Positions 50,955 through 61,140 of a stretch of 64,000 bases of DNA are shown piece by piece. How positions within the stretch are numbered: the first letter of the stretch is position 1; each line of letters starts with the position of its first letter. Position numbers and translations under genes: made by a program. Source of the stretch: Dyadobacter luticola (lineage in GTDB: Bacteria; Bacteroidota; Bacteroidia; Cytophagales; Spirosomataceae); NCBI RefSeq assembly GCF_005860805.1, contig NZ_VCEJ01000004.1:372001-436000 (forward strand), read 5' to 3'. Below the pieces are notes generated by a model that had not been told where the DNA came from, ran no database searches, and worked only from the letters and a program-made list of their open reading frames with translations.

Positions 50955-53576
50955 TTATTTATTTTCTTTTAGCACAATCATGAACCCTTTACCTCCCGGA
51001 ACATGTACGGAACTCAGCGATTGGAGAGGCTGCTCTTCCTGGAAGTTCTTGATAAATGGCATCGAGATAGTGCATTTAGAGGCGTCATAACCTAACGCAT
51101 CCCAGTCAATCAAAACCGATGTACTCTGCGCTTCTTTCTCCCAATTGGCAATCGCAATAATGCTCTCGTTTTCTCCTTTGAAAACCGAAGCCATGATGTG
51201 CTCGTTATTGGTCGTAACCGGGCAGTTTTTGTCCCAGTAGCCAAGCAGTTCTTTATCTTTGCAATTGTGTTCATCCCAAAATTTCCATAGCTCGTCGGGC
51301 GTGTTGCCGGTCCAGCCCGACCGGTTGGTAATGCCATAAACCATTCCCCGCCATGGATTACCGCCGCCTTCCAGCATTTGTCCCGGCAAGCCGAACGGAA
51401 TGCCTGACACTTCCACGAGCCAATGATCCGGCGCCCGGTTATAATCTCGTGCCTCTCCAATCCACACCAGATCTAGATACGGAAGTAGTTCCATATAGAG
51501 GTTCAGGCAGCTGGCAAATCCTGCCCAACTGTTGAAATGGTTCCAGCTATGCAGGTCGATCCGACCTTCCGGGCGGTTCTGGTCAATGACTTTTCGGGCC
51601 CGCTGCAAGGTAAAGCGGTCGAGCGCGGCATCGTCTATGTAGATGCCGTCAATCTTTAAATTCTGAACCATCCAGTCGAGCCCCGCGATGTAAAAATTGT
51701 TGAGCCTGCTGTTGGGCGTGGTGATCACCGACAGATCGAACGAGCCTTTGAACTTGCCCTCGCTGACAGGGTTATACCAGGCCGGAACGTATTTTTCCCT
51801 TAGATTCTTAACCAGCCATTCATTAGGGCCTTTTGGGTGCAATGCTTCCGTCCGGCTCGCATTGCCCGGTCCGGGAAATAGTACTTCTCCGTCCAGACTG
51901 TAAAATGCCTGAAATTCGGGAATATTCTTGGTGAGCTCCCGGGTTGTGTAATACAGTTTTAGCCGTTTTTCCTGGCTGTGGGCTTTATCCACCAGCGTTT
52001 TCAGTTCGGTCGTATTTTCATCGAGATAGGGATAATTGATGAACGGGTAAATGTCTTCGGCGTGGTGGATGTTGATAATGTTGGCCCCGGCCTTTTCGGC
52101 TTTGTCAATTTTACTGATCGCATTAGTGCCTCCACCGTGGAAGTATCGGTCGCCGTATTTTTTTTCATTGCTGATGGTTTTGAAGGGCGTGATCAAAAGC
52201 TCAAAGTCATAATTCAGCACGCTGCCCGCGGCCATGTCCCGGCTGCCGGAGTAGGCCATCACCTCGACGGAATTGCCTTTCTGCTCCACATTTACGCCTC
52301 CTTTATTTTCATTTCCCCAGGAGGGAGGAAGACGCAGGGGCTCGAACTTGTAATAAATGTTAACCAGCGGCAGCTTATAGTTCTCCGCTTTCCATTTCAG
52401 GCGCAGTCCGCCATTTACCGCACCCAGCCACAGTGCATCCTGATTTTTAGTGGTATCCCATTGCCATTTCCAGGAATTGGGCCGCAGGCCACCTTCCCGG
52501 TTAAGACCCATCATGTATGTTGCTTTTTCTTTGGTCACCGGCACTTCAAGACGGATGTCTTTGATTTTTAATTGCTTCAATGCCTTCAAAGAGACTTTAT
52601 AATCTACAAATCCATCGTAGTTCAGGCTGCCGGAACACATCAGCTCGCATTCCGCCAATGTGTTCTTTACCTGCCAATTGATATGGTCTTCCTTTTCCTC
52701 GATAAACTTCACAGCTCCTGGCGTTAGCCTTATAATCTCGCCATTTGCTTTTTCCACTACAAAACGAAATGCGCCACCAGTGATCGGCTCACTTTTTTCA
52801 GATATGCTTTGATTGGAACTCGTAAAAAAACTGTTGATTTCTGCTGGCATACCGTCGTTTCCGATCACAAAGGATCTTCCCAGGATATGCAGGGTTTTGT
52901 CTTTGCGGGTCACAGGCTGGTAACCTTTCGCGATTTCCTCATTGATGCCGACAGTACTGTTCAACCAGTTCATGCGCGATAAACCTTTTCCCTCGTTGTA
53001 GCCGTGGTTTTCAACAGCATTGCCGTCAACCGCGAGTTGTATTTTTATAGATTGTTTTTTACCATCGATTAATATGTTAGTGGTACCATTATAAATTCCT
53101 TTAGTCACACCGGTAAGATCTGCGCCCACCCATAATGCCTGCACCTTACCATTCGGAATATTGATCTTTTTAGAAAAAGGCTTGCCCAGATAGTCAATTC
53201 CGCCCGCATTGAAACAACTTACCCGCTTTGAAGAGATCGTTTTTCCATCCTTGCTTCTCAGATCTGAAAATTTTATTTCCAAGTTCTGAATGTTACCGCT
53301 ACCTGCCCAGACTCCGATCTGGTAGACAAAGTATTCGCCGGGCCGCGCAGAGAGTGCAAATTGTTTTTTAGTAATATCCTGGGTTAACCAGGACACCTTC
53401 AGCGAATCGTTCCACCGGATGGGGTTTTCCCTGTTTTCTTGAAAAACATAAAAAGGTTGCCCGGCTAGTTTTGCATATTGCTTTTTAGCGGATTCGATGG
53501 AGATATATTTCTCGCTGTTTTGCCCGGTTACGCCCACGGCCAAACAAAGCAGCATGCTTAGAAAAATGTATTTCAT
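50955..53576 (-). CDS. PUL-encoded putative glycoside hydrolase (DUF6067/GH123-like, 873 aa)
   Basis: The 873-aa secreted protein (signal to about 18) has two N-terminal beta-sandwich domains (about 30-220 and 225-470) and a TIM-barrel part (about 490-800). The barrel part includes HHAEDIYPFINYPYLDENT, the likely active-site strand IDGIYIDDAALDR (Asp648/Asp649), RIDLHSWNHFNSW and LDLVWIGEARDYNR. The plan resembles proteins annotated as glycoside hydrolase domain-containing (DUF6067, GH123-like), but I hold this loosely. It is the first enzyme gene after susD, 177 bp away across a hairpin. The three enzymes differ in size and do not look like recent paralogs. Confidence 0.65.
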   Translation of the reverse strand: MKYIFLSMLLCLAVGVTGQNSEKYISIESAKKQYAKLAGQPFYVFQENRENPIRWNDSLKVSWLTQDITKKQFALSARPGEYFVYQIGVWAGSGNIQNLEIKFSDLRSKDGKTISSKRVSCFNAGGIDYLGKPFSKKINIPNGKVQALWVGADLTGVTKGIYNGTTNILIDGKKQSIKIQLAVDGNAVENHGYNEGKGLSRMNWLNSTVGINEEIAKGYQPVTRKDKTLHILGRSFVIGNDGMPAEINSFFTSSNQSISEKSEPITGGAFRFVVEKANGEIIRLTPGAVKFIEEKEDHINWQVKNTLAECELMCSGSLNYDGFVDYKVSLKALKQLKIKDIRLEVPVTKEKATYMMGLNREGGLRPNSWKWQWDTTKNQDALWLGAVNGGLRLKWKAENYKLPLVNIYYKFEPLRLPPSWGNENKGGVNVEQKGNSVEVMAYSGSRDMAAGSVLNYDFELLITPFKTISNEKKYGDRYFHGGGTNAISKIDKAEKAGANIINIHHAEDIYPFINYPYLDENTTELKTLVDKAHSQEKRLKLYYTTRELTKNIPEFQAFYSLDGEVLFPGPGNASRTEALHPKGPNEWLVKNLREKYVPAWYNPVSEGKFKGSFDLSVITTPNSRLNNFYIAGLDWMVQNLKIDGIYIDDAALDRFTLQRARKVIDQNRPEGRIDLHSWNHFNSWAGFASCLNLYMELLPYLDLVWIGEARDYNRAPDHWLVEVSGIPFGLPGQMLEGGGNPWRGMVYGITNRSGWTGNTPDELWKFWDEHNCKDKELLGYWDKNCPVTTNNEHIMASVFKGENESIIAIANWEKEAQSTSVLIDWDALGYDASKCTISMPFIKNFQEEQPLQSLSSVHVPGGKGFMIVLKENK

Positions 53577-53649
53577 TGTGGATAAGGATTTAAGATACCC
53601 GGCGGGCCTGCTGCAAATGTAGCTTGCTTTTTAGCCTGTGGTAAAAAGA

Positions 53650-53673
53650 GGGAGCGCGCTGCAACGCGCTCCC
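53650..53673 (-). terminator. hairpin between susD and the enzyme genes
   Basis: GGGAGCGCG (53650-53658) and CGCGCTCCC (53665-53673) form a perfect 9-bp GC-rich stem; on the minus strand it is followed by TCTTTTT. It lies 81 bp past the susD stop, within the PUL, so it may attenuate transcription so that SusCD is made in excess over the enzymes. Confidence 0.75.
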
Positions 53674-53753
53674 GTATCTAAAAGGGTTTAGGAAAGTCCA
53701 TGCATTTTTCCCGGAACCATCATTTATTCAGGGAATTCTTGCTGAAAATATTA

Positions 53754-55499
53754 CTACTGCAGTGGGTCGAATGTGCCTCCCCAGCTTTTATTCTGTTCGA
53801 TTTTGCTGCTGCGGTCCAGAATGGCTTTTGGAATACCAAAAAAAGAATACTTATCTTCATCCAGCATGACGATCGGCTGGTAATCGCGGGTTTCGGTGAT
53901 GGTAAATTTGCTGGCGATCGAGTTAATATCAACAATACCTTTTGGCCGGTCGGCTGCTGTCCCATTCCATTCCACCCGTAATCCGTGGAAGTATTTATCC
54001 TTGAAACTGTTAAATGTGGAGCTGTAAATACGCCATCTGCGCAAATCCCAGAAGCGTTGTCCCTCGAAAGCAAACTCCACTAAACGCTCGTCCATGATTG
54101 CTTTTCTGATCTCGGGAAGCGTTGCTGCAGCGATGCCATAGTTCGCTTTGGCTCCCGGCTCGATGCCGGCCCGGCTTCTGATTTTGTACATCGCAACCAG
54201 TGCCTCACTGGCTTTACCAATTTCGTTGGCAGCCTCTGCCATGTTCATGAGTACTTCTGCATACCTGATCTCAATCCAGTCAACCTGCCCGTCTTCTACG
54301 GTGGTCCGGGTAATGTTACGGTCCAGCATTTTGGCAGGGTAAAAACTCGAATGTGAATACAGGTTTTCGCTGTTATCTGCCCTGGCTTCTTTCCCATTGA
54401 TCCCCGTAGCCGCGTTACCATCGGCATCATAGTAATAGGTCCACATATTTTCCTTTCCGAACATTTCAGCCAGATAAGGATCCGCACCATTGTAAGCGAT
54501 GGAAGCATAAAAACGCTTGTCTCTGTCTTTAAACAGGGTTCTATAGTCCATTTTGGCTGGATCGTACTTCGAGCCGTCTTTCATTGGATAAGCATTCACC
54601 AGTTCGAGAGAAGGAACATTATCACCTACTGCCCCGCGTGAGTAAAGCAATGGACGCATTCCCGCTTGCGAGTAGCCGTTCGAAAACCCGGGGTACTGAA
54701 ACCGTTTGACCATGATCACTTCCTTGTTCATCTCATCAGTCCACAGGTCTTTATAATTCGCATAAAGTCCTTTGCCATTTGCATCCAGGAATGCCAGGGC
54801 ATCTTTACTTGCCTGATAGGCCGCTGTCCAGCGCGCCGGATCGTTCGTACGGTTGAACTGCGGGCTGGCCCAATACAGCAGCACGCGTCCTTTGAAAGAC
54901 ATGGCAGCACCTTTATCAATCCGTCCGATCGTACTGAGTGGCTCTGCCAATGTGATGGCTTCGTCCAGGTCTTTAACAATCTGGGCAATACACTCGGAGG
55001 TTTTGCTTCTGGGTACAAAAATCGCATCCTTGTTGGCCGGCGCTTCTGGCTTTAAAATCAGCTCGACCCCTCCATAAGCTTTGACCATCCTGAAATAGGC
55101 AAATGCCCGCCAGAAAAGCGCTTCGCCCTTCAATGACTTTTTGACGTTTTCATCGAATGTTGCATTATCCACCTGGGCAAGGAAAATGTTGATTTTCCGG
55201 ATGTTTTCGTAGGGAAAATCATTATAAGTGTCCGAGGTCAGGGTTCCTTTCAGATAATCACTGAGTCCTGCTGCATACTCCCCGTTGATCACCATGGTTT
55301 CATCCGTAAGTCGCCCAACTGAAAATGAGGACGGCATAAAGTTGGCGTACATGTCATTCACATAAGCCTCAGCCACTTTGGGGTTTGTGAGAACGTCCTC
55401 GCTGCTGAGGGCTGCAAGGTTGGCTTTGTCCAAAGGATCGCAGCCGGCCAGCAGCATCAGGCAAAACAGGCTCGATATATATATATATGTTTTTTTCAT
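53754..55499 (-). CDS. SusD/RagB glycan-binding lipoprotein
   Basis: This 581-aa lipoprotein has lipobox LLAGC (cysteine near 20) followed by DPLDKANLAALSSEDVLTNP. TPR-type helices follow (EALFWRAFAYFRMVKAYGGVELIL) and the family C-terminal block (EFAFEGQRFWDLRRWRIYSS). It sits on the outer face, binds glycan and closes the SusC pore. It begins 31 bp after the susC stop and is clearly the pair of that receptor. It belongs to classical SusD/RagB, unlike the SusD-like_2 partner at 14.6 kb. Confidence 0.95.
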   Translation of the reverse strand: MKKTYIYISSLFCLMLLAGCDPLDKANLAALSSEDVLTNPKVAEAYVNDMYANFMPSSFSVGRLTDETMVINGEYAAGLSDYLKGTLTSDTYNDFPYENIRKINIFLAQVDNATFDENVKKSLKGEALFWRAFAYFRMVKAYGGVELILKPEAPANKDAIFVPRSKTSECIAQIVKDLDEAITLAEPLSTIGRIDKGAAMSFKGRVLLYWASPQFNRTNDPARWTAAYQASKDALAFLDANGKGLYANYKDLWTDEMNKEVIMVKRFQYPGFSNGYSQAGMRPLLYSRGAVGDNVPSLELVNAYPMKDGSKYDPAKMDYRTLFKDRDKRFYASIAYNGADPYLAEMFGKENMWTYYYDADGNAATGINGKEARADNSENLYSHSSFYPAKMLDRNITRTTVEDGQVDWIEIRYAEVLMNMAEAANEIGKASEALVAMYKIRSRAGIEPGAKANYGIAAATLPEIRKAIMDERLVEFAFEGQRFWDLRRWRIYSSTFNSFKDKYFHGLRVEWNGTAADRPKGIVDINSIASKFTITETRDYQPIVMLDEDKYSFFGIPKAILDRSSKIEQNKSWGGTFDPLQ

Positions 55500-55530
55500 G
55501 TCTGTAAGTCTATAAGAAAGTGGAAACTAA

Positions 55531-58500
55531 TTAGAATGAGAGGTTTACGCCCATCGTGTAGGTTTTCATCGTCGGATATGCGTTCATACTTGCGACGCTC
55601 GGGTCATGAAAGTCATATTTCGAAAGTGTAAGCAAGTTTGCCCCGGACAAGTAAAAGCTCACTGCTGACATGCCGATCTTTTTAGTCAAAGTTTTGGGCA
55701 GCGAATAATTAAGATTTATGTTTTGAAAGCGCAGGAAACTGCCATTCTTTAACCAGAAAGTGGATGGCAAATGATCATTCGATGCGTCCCAGGTGACCGG
55801 CTGCGGATAGGCCGCATTTACATTTTCAGGCGACCAAGAATCGAGCCAGAATGAAGGTGGTCTTGCGCCGTCGAAAAACCTTCTGCTATATCCATCGTCA
55901 TAGAGCTTCGAGCCGCCGGTTACACCCTGCACGAATACGTCCAGTCCAATGCCTTTCCAGCTGGCCCTAAGATTTAATCCAAATGTGTAAGGATTAAGAG
56001 AATGTTTGCCTTTCAAAACCTGCCTGTCGTAATCATCGATCTTGCCATCAGGAACGCCCTGTGCACCATTTACATCCTCAAAATTGATAATACCCAAAAC
56101 AGCTGGCTTTCCATAAATAGTATAGCCCGATGGCAATGCGTCCAATTGTTCGCTTGTACGGATGATGCCAGAGGATACAAGCATTCTGATATAGTCGGTC
56201 GGGCGCCCGTTCGGGTTATCTACGTCCTGGGCATTCTGAGCGACGTCCCTCACTTTCACCTTGTTGTTAGAATACGAGAAGCTGCCTTTAATGCCATACG
56301 TTACATCACCGGCATTACCATTGTAGCCCAGCTCGATCTCATAACCGTGTCCATCGACAATCCCGTAGTTTTCTGGCGGCATACTTCCTCCGAAAGAATT
56401 AGGCAGGGAAGCGATCCGGGTGTCAAGGATATCGTAATTGTGTCTTTTGAAATATTCCCCGGATAGTGAAAAACGATCAAATATCTGTGTATCAAAGCCT
56501 ACATTAAGCTCACTGGTTTTCTCCCAGGTAAGTTTTTCGTTCACAATTCCATTGTAACCTACTCGCGGCTGGGGCGTAGTTCCAAACAGATAGTCGCCGT
56601 TTACCCCATACGATTCGCTCCATTTCCATCCGCCGACAGCATCATTACCGGCCAACCCCCATGACCCGCGCAGTTTCAGAAATTCAATGTGCCGTACTTT
56701 GAAAAAATTCTCTTTAGACAATACCCACCCAGCCGATACAGAAGGGAACAAACCCCAGCGATATTCCGGTCCGAAAAGCATTGATCCATCACGACGAGCA
56801 GTTGCATTAAGAAAATACTTGTCGTCGTAACTGTATATGATCCGGCCAATATAGGATGCGCGGCCGGTTTCCGATTCTGTTCCGTCTACATAGGAATCAG
56901 CCCTGGCCGAGGATGTCGCCCAGAACTGGTCTTTTTGCACAAGCGGGAAGTTTTCTCTTACACCGTAGAAATAATCGTATTTGCCTTCGCTCTGCTCATA
57001 AACTGCGATTGCGTCGATGTTATGCTTGCCGAACTGTTTGGTAAAATTCGCGCTGAAGTTCAACTGGTAATTGTTGGTTGCTTCCTGGGTTTTCACCAGC
57101 CGCTCTTTATTTGGATAAGCGGATTTTATGCTGCCGATAATCTCGTCCGTGAAAATGGCTCCATTGGTTCCCTTTTTGACTACATCATAAAGCGTTGTTT
57201 TTAGCTCATGAAGCTTCATCGTCCTGGCCTCGTAGTTCGGACTGAATTTACCTGACACAGACAGCCCTTTAACAAATGGAACATTGTAGGTTAACCCTAA
57301 AACCATTGCAATGTTTCGTTCTGTGCGCGTAACCGAGCCGCCTTCTTCCACAAAGGCGAGTGGATTGCCTATCCAGCCTGGATTGATGAATTTGCCATCT
57401 GATGTCTTTGGTCCTGTGTTAGGTAAATAGTAAAGCAACCTGCCCCACAAACTACCAAAAGTCGGATTCGTGTCAAAGCCGTCAAGGTCCTCCTGCATGG
57501 CAAACCGCGTCTTTTTGCCCTCATTGTAGGCGACATTGAAGGTACCTGTCAGGTTTTTGGTCAGATTGACGTCAATGTTGGAGCGGAAATTATACTTTTT
57601 AAAATCGGCATTTTTAATAAAGGCCGACTGATCAAAGTAGGAGCCGGCCACAAAATACTTCACCTTGTCGCTTCCACCACTGGCGGATAGAGAATGTCTT
57701 TGCAGTACAGGATCGATGTAGGCCTGTGTGTACCATCCTCGTCCCGGATCATTATTTTCAAAAAAAGCAACTTCCTCAGCGTCATAGGCCGGTGCGATGC
57801 CTCTGCTTGTACGTGCATAATTGTTGAGCCTGACCATGTCGCGGGCATCCACATAACTAGGTATTTTGGATGGATTATCGAAACTGTATGAATAATTGTA
57901 ATTGAGCTGAAACTTACCGGATGTCCCTCTTTTAGTAGTTACAAGCACTACTCCATTGGCAGCTCTTGCACCGTATATCGCGCCGGATGCCGCATCTTTC
58001 AGTACAGTAATATTTTCAACTTCGGAATAATCCAGTGCGTCAAACATTCTTTTGTCCATGATCACACCATCGATCACATATAACGGGTCGTTACCGGTAG
58101 TTTTCCAGGTGTTAACAGATCGGATCCTGATAGGCGGAGCATACCCTGGAGCACCGGATGCCTGGCTTACATAGACCCCACTTAAACGTCCAGCCAGCGA
58201 GCTCGACAGGTTGGGCACCGGATTGTTTTTGACATCATCGGATTTCATCGTAGCAATAGCTCCTGTAACTGAGGTTTTCTTCTGCGTACCATACCCTACC
58301 ACCACTACTTCCTCCAGAGCTTTGTCATCTTCTGCCAACCTGATCTCCAAAACGGTTGTCGCACCCACAGAAATTTCCTGAGACACGTAGCCTACATAAC
58401 TGAAAACCAGTCTTGCATTCTGATCCGGCACATCAATTTGAAATTTCCCGTTCTCATCAGACGTTGTCCCAAGCTGTGCGCCCTTCAGCAGAATGCTAAC

Positions 58501-59058
58501 TCCTGGAAGGCTTTCGCCGGCTACATTCGTAATGGTTCCTCGCACGGCTATGTCCTTTTGTTCAGCGCGGGTCAGCTTATCGATGAGCATTCCTTGCATT
58601 CTTTTTTCCATGCCCTGCTGCACGCCTGGATTGGCACTTTCTCCGGGTGGCGGAAGATCCGGTGATAATCCGGACTGTGGAACAGACTGCTTTTCCACTT
58701 TTTTCTTGACCACAATGGTTTTATCCACCACTGTATAAGTAAGCGGCTGGTTTTTCAATATCTCATCCATGATCTCCTGGACAGAACTGCTCTGAAGTGA
58801 CGCAGTCACATTCCTGGCTTTCTTTATGACTTTATTATCATAGAAAAACTTGTAACCACTTTGTTGTTCAATCCGGTTAAATACGTTTGGGAGCGTCGCG
58901 TCTTTAACAGAAACTACAATTTTCTGCGAGAGGCCGTCGGCTGATACATGAACACAAGCGACGGCTATCAAAAGCGCTATCAGTTTCATTATCAAAAGGA
59001 GTTTAAGCGAGTAACGGATGTTAATACACGTCACTTTCCTGTGTAAAATAATTTGCAT
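55531..59058 (-). CDS. SusC-type TonB-dependent receptor with STN signalling domain
   Basis: The 1175-aa receptor has a signal segment (about 1-40), then an STN domain (about 45-105; QKIVVSVKDATLPNVFNRIEQQSGYKFFYDN). A carboxypeptidase-like domain (about 168-255; IAVRGTITNVAGESLPGVSILLKG), a plug (about 260-400; EEVVVVGYGTQKKTSVTGAI, DPLYVIDGVI) and a barrel ending MGVNLSF complete it. The STN domain is the part that contacts a FecR-type anti-sigma factor; one is encoded just upstream with its ECF sigma factor. So this receptor should both import oligosaccharides and report their presence. Start at 59058 gives the usual KVTCINIRYSLKLLLIMKL lead. Confidence 0.95.
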   Translation of the reverse strand: MQIILHRKVTCINIRYSLKLLLIMKLIALLIAVACVHVSADGLSQKIVVSVKDATLPNVFNRIEQQSGYKFFYDNKVIKKARNVTASLQSSSVQEIMDEILKNQPLTYTVVDKTIVVKKKVEKQSVPQSGLSPDLPPPGESANPGVQQGMEKRMQGMLIDKLTRAEQKDIAVRGTITNVAGESLPGVSILLKGAQLGTTSDENGKFQIDVPDQNARLVFSYVGYVSQEISVGATTVLEIRLAEDDKALEEVVVVGYGTQKKTSVTGAIATMKSDDVKNNPVPNLSSSLAGRLSGVYVSQASGAPGYAPPIRIRSVNTWKTTGNDPLYVIDGVIMDKRMFDALDYSEVENITVLKDAASGAIYGARAANGVVLVTTKRGTSGKFQLNYNYSYSFDNPSKIPSYVDARDMVRLNNYARTSRGIAPAYDAEEVAFFENNDPGRGWYTQAYIDPVLQRHSLSASGGSDKVKYFVAGSYFDQSAFIKNADFKKYNFRSNIDVNLTKNLTGTFNVAYNEGKKTRFAMQEDLDGFDTNPTFGSLWGRLLYYLPNTGPKTSDGKFINPGWIGNPLAFVEEGGSVTRTERNIAMVLGLTYNVPFVKGLSVSGKFSPNYEARTMKLHELKTTLYDVVKKGTNGAIFTDEIIGSIKSAYPNKERLVKTQEATNNYQLNFSANFTKQFGKHNIDAIAVYEQSEGKYDYFYGVRENFPLVQKDQFWATSSARADSYVDGTESETGRASYIGRIIYSYDDKYFLNATARRDGSMLFGPEYRWGLFPSVSAGWVLSKENFFKVRHIEFLKLRGSWGLAGNDAVGGWKWSESYGVNGDYLFGTTPQPRVGYNGIVNEKLTWEKTSELNVGFDTQIFDRFSLSGEYFKRHNYDILDTRIASLPNSFGGSMPPENYGIVDGHGYEIELGYNGNAGDVTYGIKGSFSYSNNKVKVRDVAQNAQDVDNPNGRPTDYIRMLVSSGIIRTSEQLDALPSGYTIYGKPAVLGIINFEDVNGAQGVPDGKIDDYDRQVLKGKHSLNPYTFGLNLRASWKGIGLDVFVQGVTGGSKLYDDGYSRRFFDGARPPSFWLDSWSPENVNAAYPQPVTWDASNDHLPSTFWLKNGSFLRFQNINLNYSLPKTLTKKIGMSAVSFYLSGANLLTLSKYDFHDPSVASMNAYPTMKTYTMGVNLSF

Positions 59059-59226
59059 ATTTTTGTTTGGGTTTGGATTGTAAAAATTGTTTTTCCATCA
59101 AAAAAGGGCAGTTTTTTCCCGTTCCGCTTTTGCGGGTCTGGGAGCATTCCGGATCAACTAGCCGTTTCAGGTCAGATCTGAGACGGTTTTTTTATTCCTG
59201 GAATTTCAATGTCAGATGTTCATCTT

Positions 59227-60462
59227 TTATTTATCCATAATCGGCTGGTTTGGGTTTAAATCAGAGGGTTGGTTAGTCACTACTATTTTCTTATTATCAA
59301 TCCGGAAGTGGACATCCCCCAGTTCGAGTATCTGCAGGACCTTTGATAGTTTAGTATTCCGTTCGATCTGGCCTACAAATTCGTACTCTTTGACAGGCCC
59401 TTCATACACCACCTCCATGTCATACCAGCGTGAAAGCTGTCTCATCAATTCGGGCAAGCCTACGTTGTTGAAGCGAAAATATCCCTCCTTCCATGCGATG
59501 ACTGTCTTTGTATCCACCTGTTTGACTTCAAACATTCCAGCCGCTATTCCAGTACTCTTTTTCATATCCCTGGCTAACAAAGCTTGCTCTCCTGGCCTCA
59601 ACAATACGCCTTGATTTTCTTTTCCCGCCAATTCCAGTTTGATACTGCCTTCCACTAAGGTTGTTTGAATGATAGCTTCATCGGCATAACTATTCACATT
59701 AAAGCGTGTGCCGAGCACCTCTACAACCTGGTTGCCTGCTTTTACTTTAAACGGCACGCGCTTGGAATCTCTGGTAACTTTTGCCACTTCAAAATAGGCT
59801 TCGCCGGCAATTTCAACTATTCGTTCCGTTGTCGGGAAAACGGTGGGAAAGTGTATAGATGAGGCCGAATTGAGCCAGACGCGCGTACCGTCGGGCAGCT
59901 TTACCTGGTATTGCCCTGCCTTTGGAGTGGAAATGGTATTGTAGGTGATTTTCTTTGTGCGGCTGTCAACTTCCTGCATATCAAATTCATATACAATTTC
60001 CCCTTGTTTTGTTTTGATCACAGCAGTCTGCCCCTGTTGGGCCAGTTTACCGTTGCCAGCTTCGTGCAACATAATACTCGTTCCGTTTGACAATGTCAGC
60101 TTGGCTCTGTTATCCCCTGGTGCCGCATCCTGAACCATGGCAACGGTTTCGATCTTGGGCGTATTTTTTTGTCTAATGAAAATATTCACGCCGATTGTAG
60201 CAAGGATCGCAATGGAAGCGGCGACGGCGACCCATTTAAACAAAGGTTTTACCGGGCTGCTGTAAGATGCAGTCTTGTCTTTGTGTACCGGAAGGGACTC
60301 CCACACCTGATCCAGGTGCTGCTCCATCTCATTGGTCGTAATGGTTACCGTTGAGGATTTTGCATGGGAAGTATACCAGCTTTCCAGCAGCGCCATTTCC
60401 TGCTCGGTCAATGTGCCGTCTTTGTATTTTTGAAATAACTCCTTGGCCAGAGATTCGTCCAT
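59227..60462 (-). CDS. FecR-type anti-sigma factor
   Basis: The 411-aa protein has a cytoplasmic N-terminal helix bundle (about 1-75; MDESLAKELFQKYKDGTLTEQEMALLESWY), one membrane helix (about 89-111; FKWVAVAASIAILATIGVNIF), a periplasmic FecR domain (about 180-275; TPKAGQYQVKLPDGTRVWLNSASSIHFP) and a C-terminal DUF4974 (about 320-395). It holds the sigma factor until the STN domain of the receptor signals ligand. It lies 82 bp after the sigma gene and 168 bp before susC. All parts are present. Confidence 0.95.
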   Translation of the reverse strand: MDESLAKELFQKYKDGTLTEQEMALLESWYTSHAKSSTVTITTNEMEQHLDQVWESLPVHKDKTASYSSPVKPLFKWVAVAASIAILATIGVNIFIRQKNTPKIETVAMVQDAAPGDNRAKLTLSNGTSIMLHEAGNGKLAQQGQTAVIKTKQGEIVYEFDMQEVDSRTKKITYNTISTPKAGQYQVKLPDGTRVWLNSASSIHFPTVFPTTERIVEIAGEAYFEVAKVTRDSKRVPFKVKAGNQVVEVLGTRFNVNSYADEAIIQTTLVEGSIKLELAGKENQGVLLRPGEQALLARDMKKSTGIAAGMFEVKQVDTKTVIAWKEGYFRFNNVGLPELMRQLSRWYDMEVVYEGPVKEYEFVGQIERNTKLSKVLQILELGDVHFRIDNKKIVVTNQPSDLNPNQPIMDK

Positions 60463-60544
60463 TATCCATGTTTTCTGCGTCTGTGCATAAGACGGGCTGC
60501 GTGGATGGAAGTAGTAGACTAGCGCAAAAAAAATTTAACCTTTT

Positions 60545-61126
60545 TTAAAGATCTTTAGAAATAAACATCAGAACGAAAGCCAGGTCCAGCTTCTGCCTGA
60601 GAATGTGAAGGGCATTACTGACCTGTTTTTTTACTGTCTTGTCTGATATATGGAGCTCCTGTGCGATTTCCTTATAGGAAAGATCCGTATTTCTGCTCAT
60701 CTCGAAAACCTCACGCATTTTGGGAGGTAGCAGAGAAACCTCCTGCTCAATGATTACTGTGAGTTCTTTTTCTCTTACCTGCTGGTCTGTAACACATTCA
60801 CCTTGTTCAATGAATGCAGCCAGCGAGCTAATGTATTTTTGCTTCACTTTCTTGTGGGAAATGACATCAAAGATACGATTTCGAAGCGCCTTGTATAAAT
60901 ATGAAGAGAAGGAGGTGTGCGGCTTGATTACTTTTCTGTTGAGCCAGAGTGTAGTGAAAAGCTCCTGCAAAATGTCCTTGGCCTCTTCCTGATCCCCCAG
61001 CATCCTGTAAGCATGCAAAAAGAGCACGCCTTTGTAGCGACGATAGATTTCGGCAAATGCCTGGTCATCGTCATTTGCTATCAGCGCAGCTAATTCGAGA
61101 TCAGTACTTTGGTGGTAAGAAGCCAT
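60545..61126 (-). CDS. ECF-type RNA polymerase sigma factor
   Basis: The 193-aa protein is an ECF sigma factor of the Bacteroidetes SusC-linked type. Region 2 is about 20-90 (DDQAFAEIYRRYKGVLFLHAYRMLGDQEEAKDILQELFTTLW). Region 4 is about 130-185 (LPPKMREVFEMSRNTDLSYKEIAQELHISDKTVKKQVSNAL). It is the first gene of the PUL and faces the same way as fecR, susC and susD. Released from FecR, it should drive susC and downstream genes. A near-match -7 element lies 15 bp upstream. Confidence 0.95.
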   Translation of the reverse strand: MASYHQSTDLELAALIANDDDQAFAEIYRRYKGVLFLHAYRMLGDQEEAKDILQELFTTLWLNRKVIKPHTSFSSYLYKALRNRIFDVISHKKVKQKYISSLAAFIEQGECVTDQQVREKELTVIIEQEVSLLPPKMREVFEMSRNTDLSYKEIAQELHISDKTVKKQVSNALHILRQKLDLAFVLMFISKDL

Positions 61127-61140
61127 ATCATAAGAAAGGC

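Noticed and set aside
51978-52571. 197-aa plus-strand frame inside the PUL
   Set aside because: Antisense to the 873-aa enzyme gene, with composition typical of a shadow frame.
59177-59196. Inverted repeat with T tract between fecR and susC
   Set aside because: The T tract is on the plus strand, where no gene ends, and the stem relies on two wobble pairs; not a terminator for the minus-strand operon.
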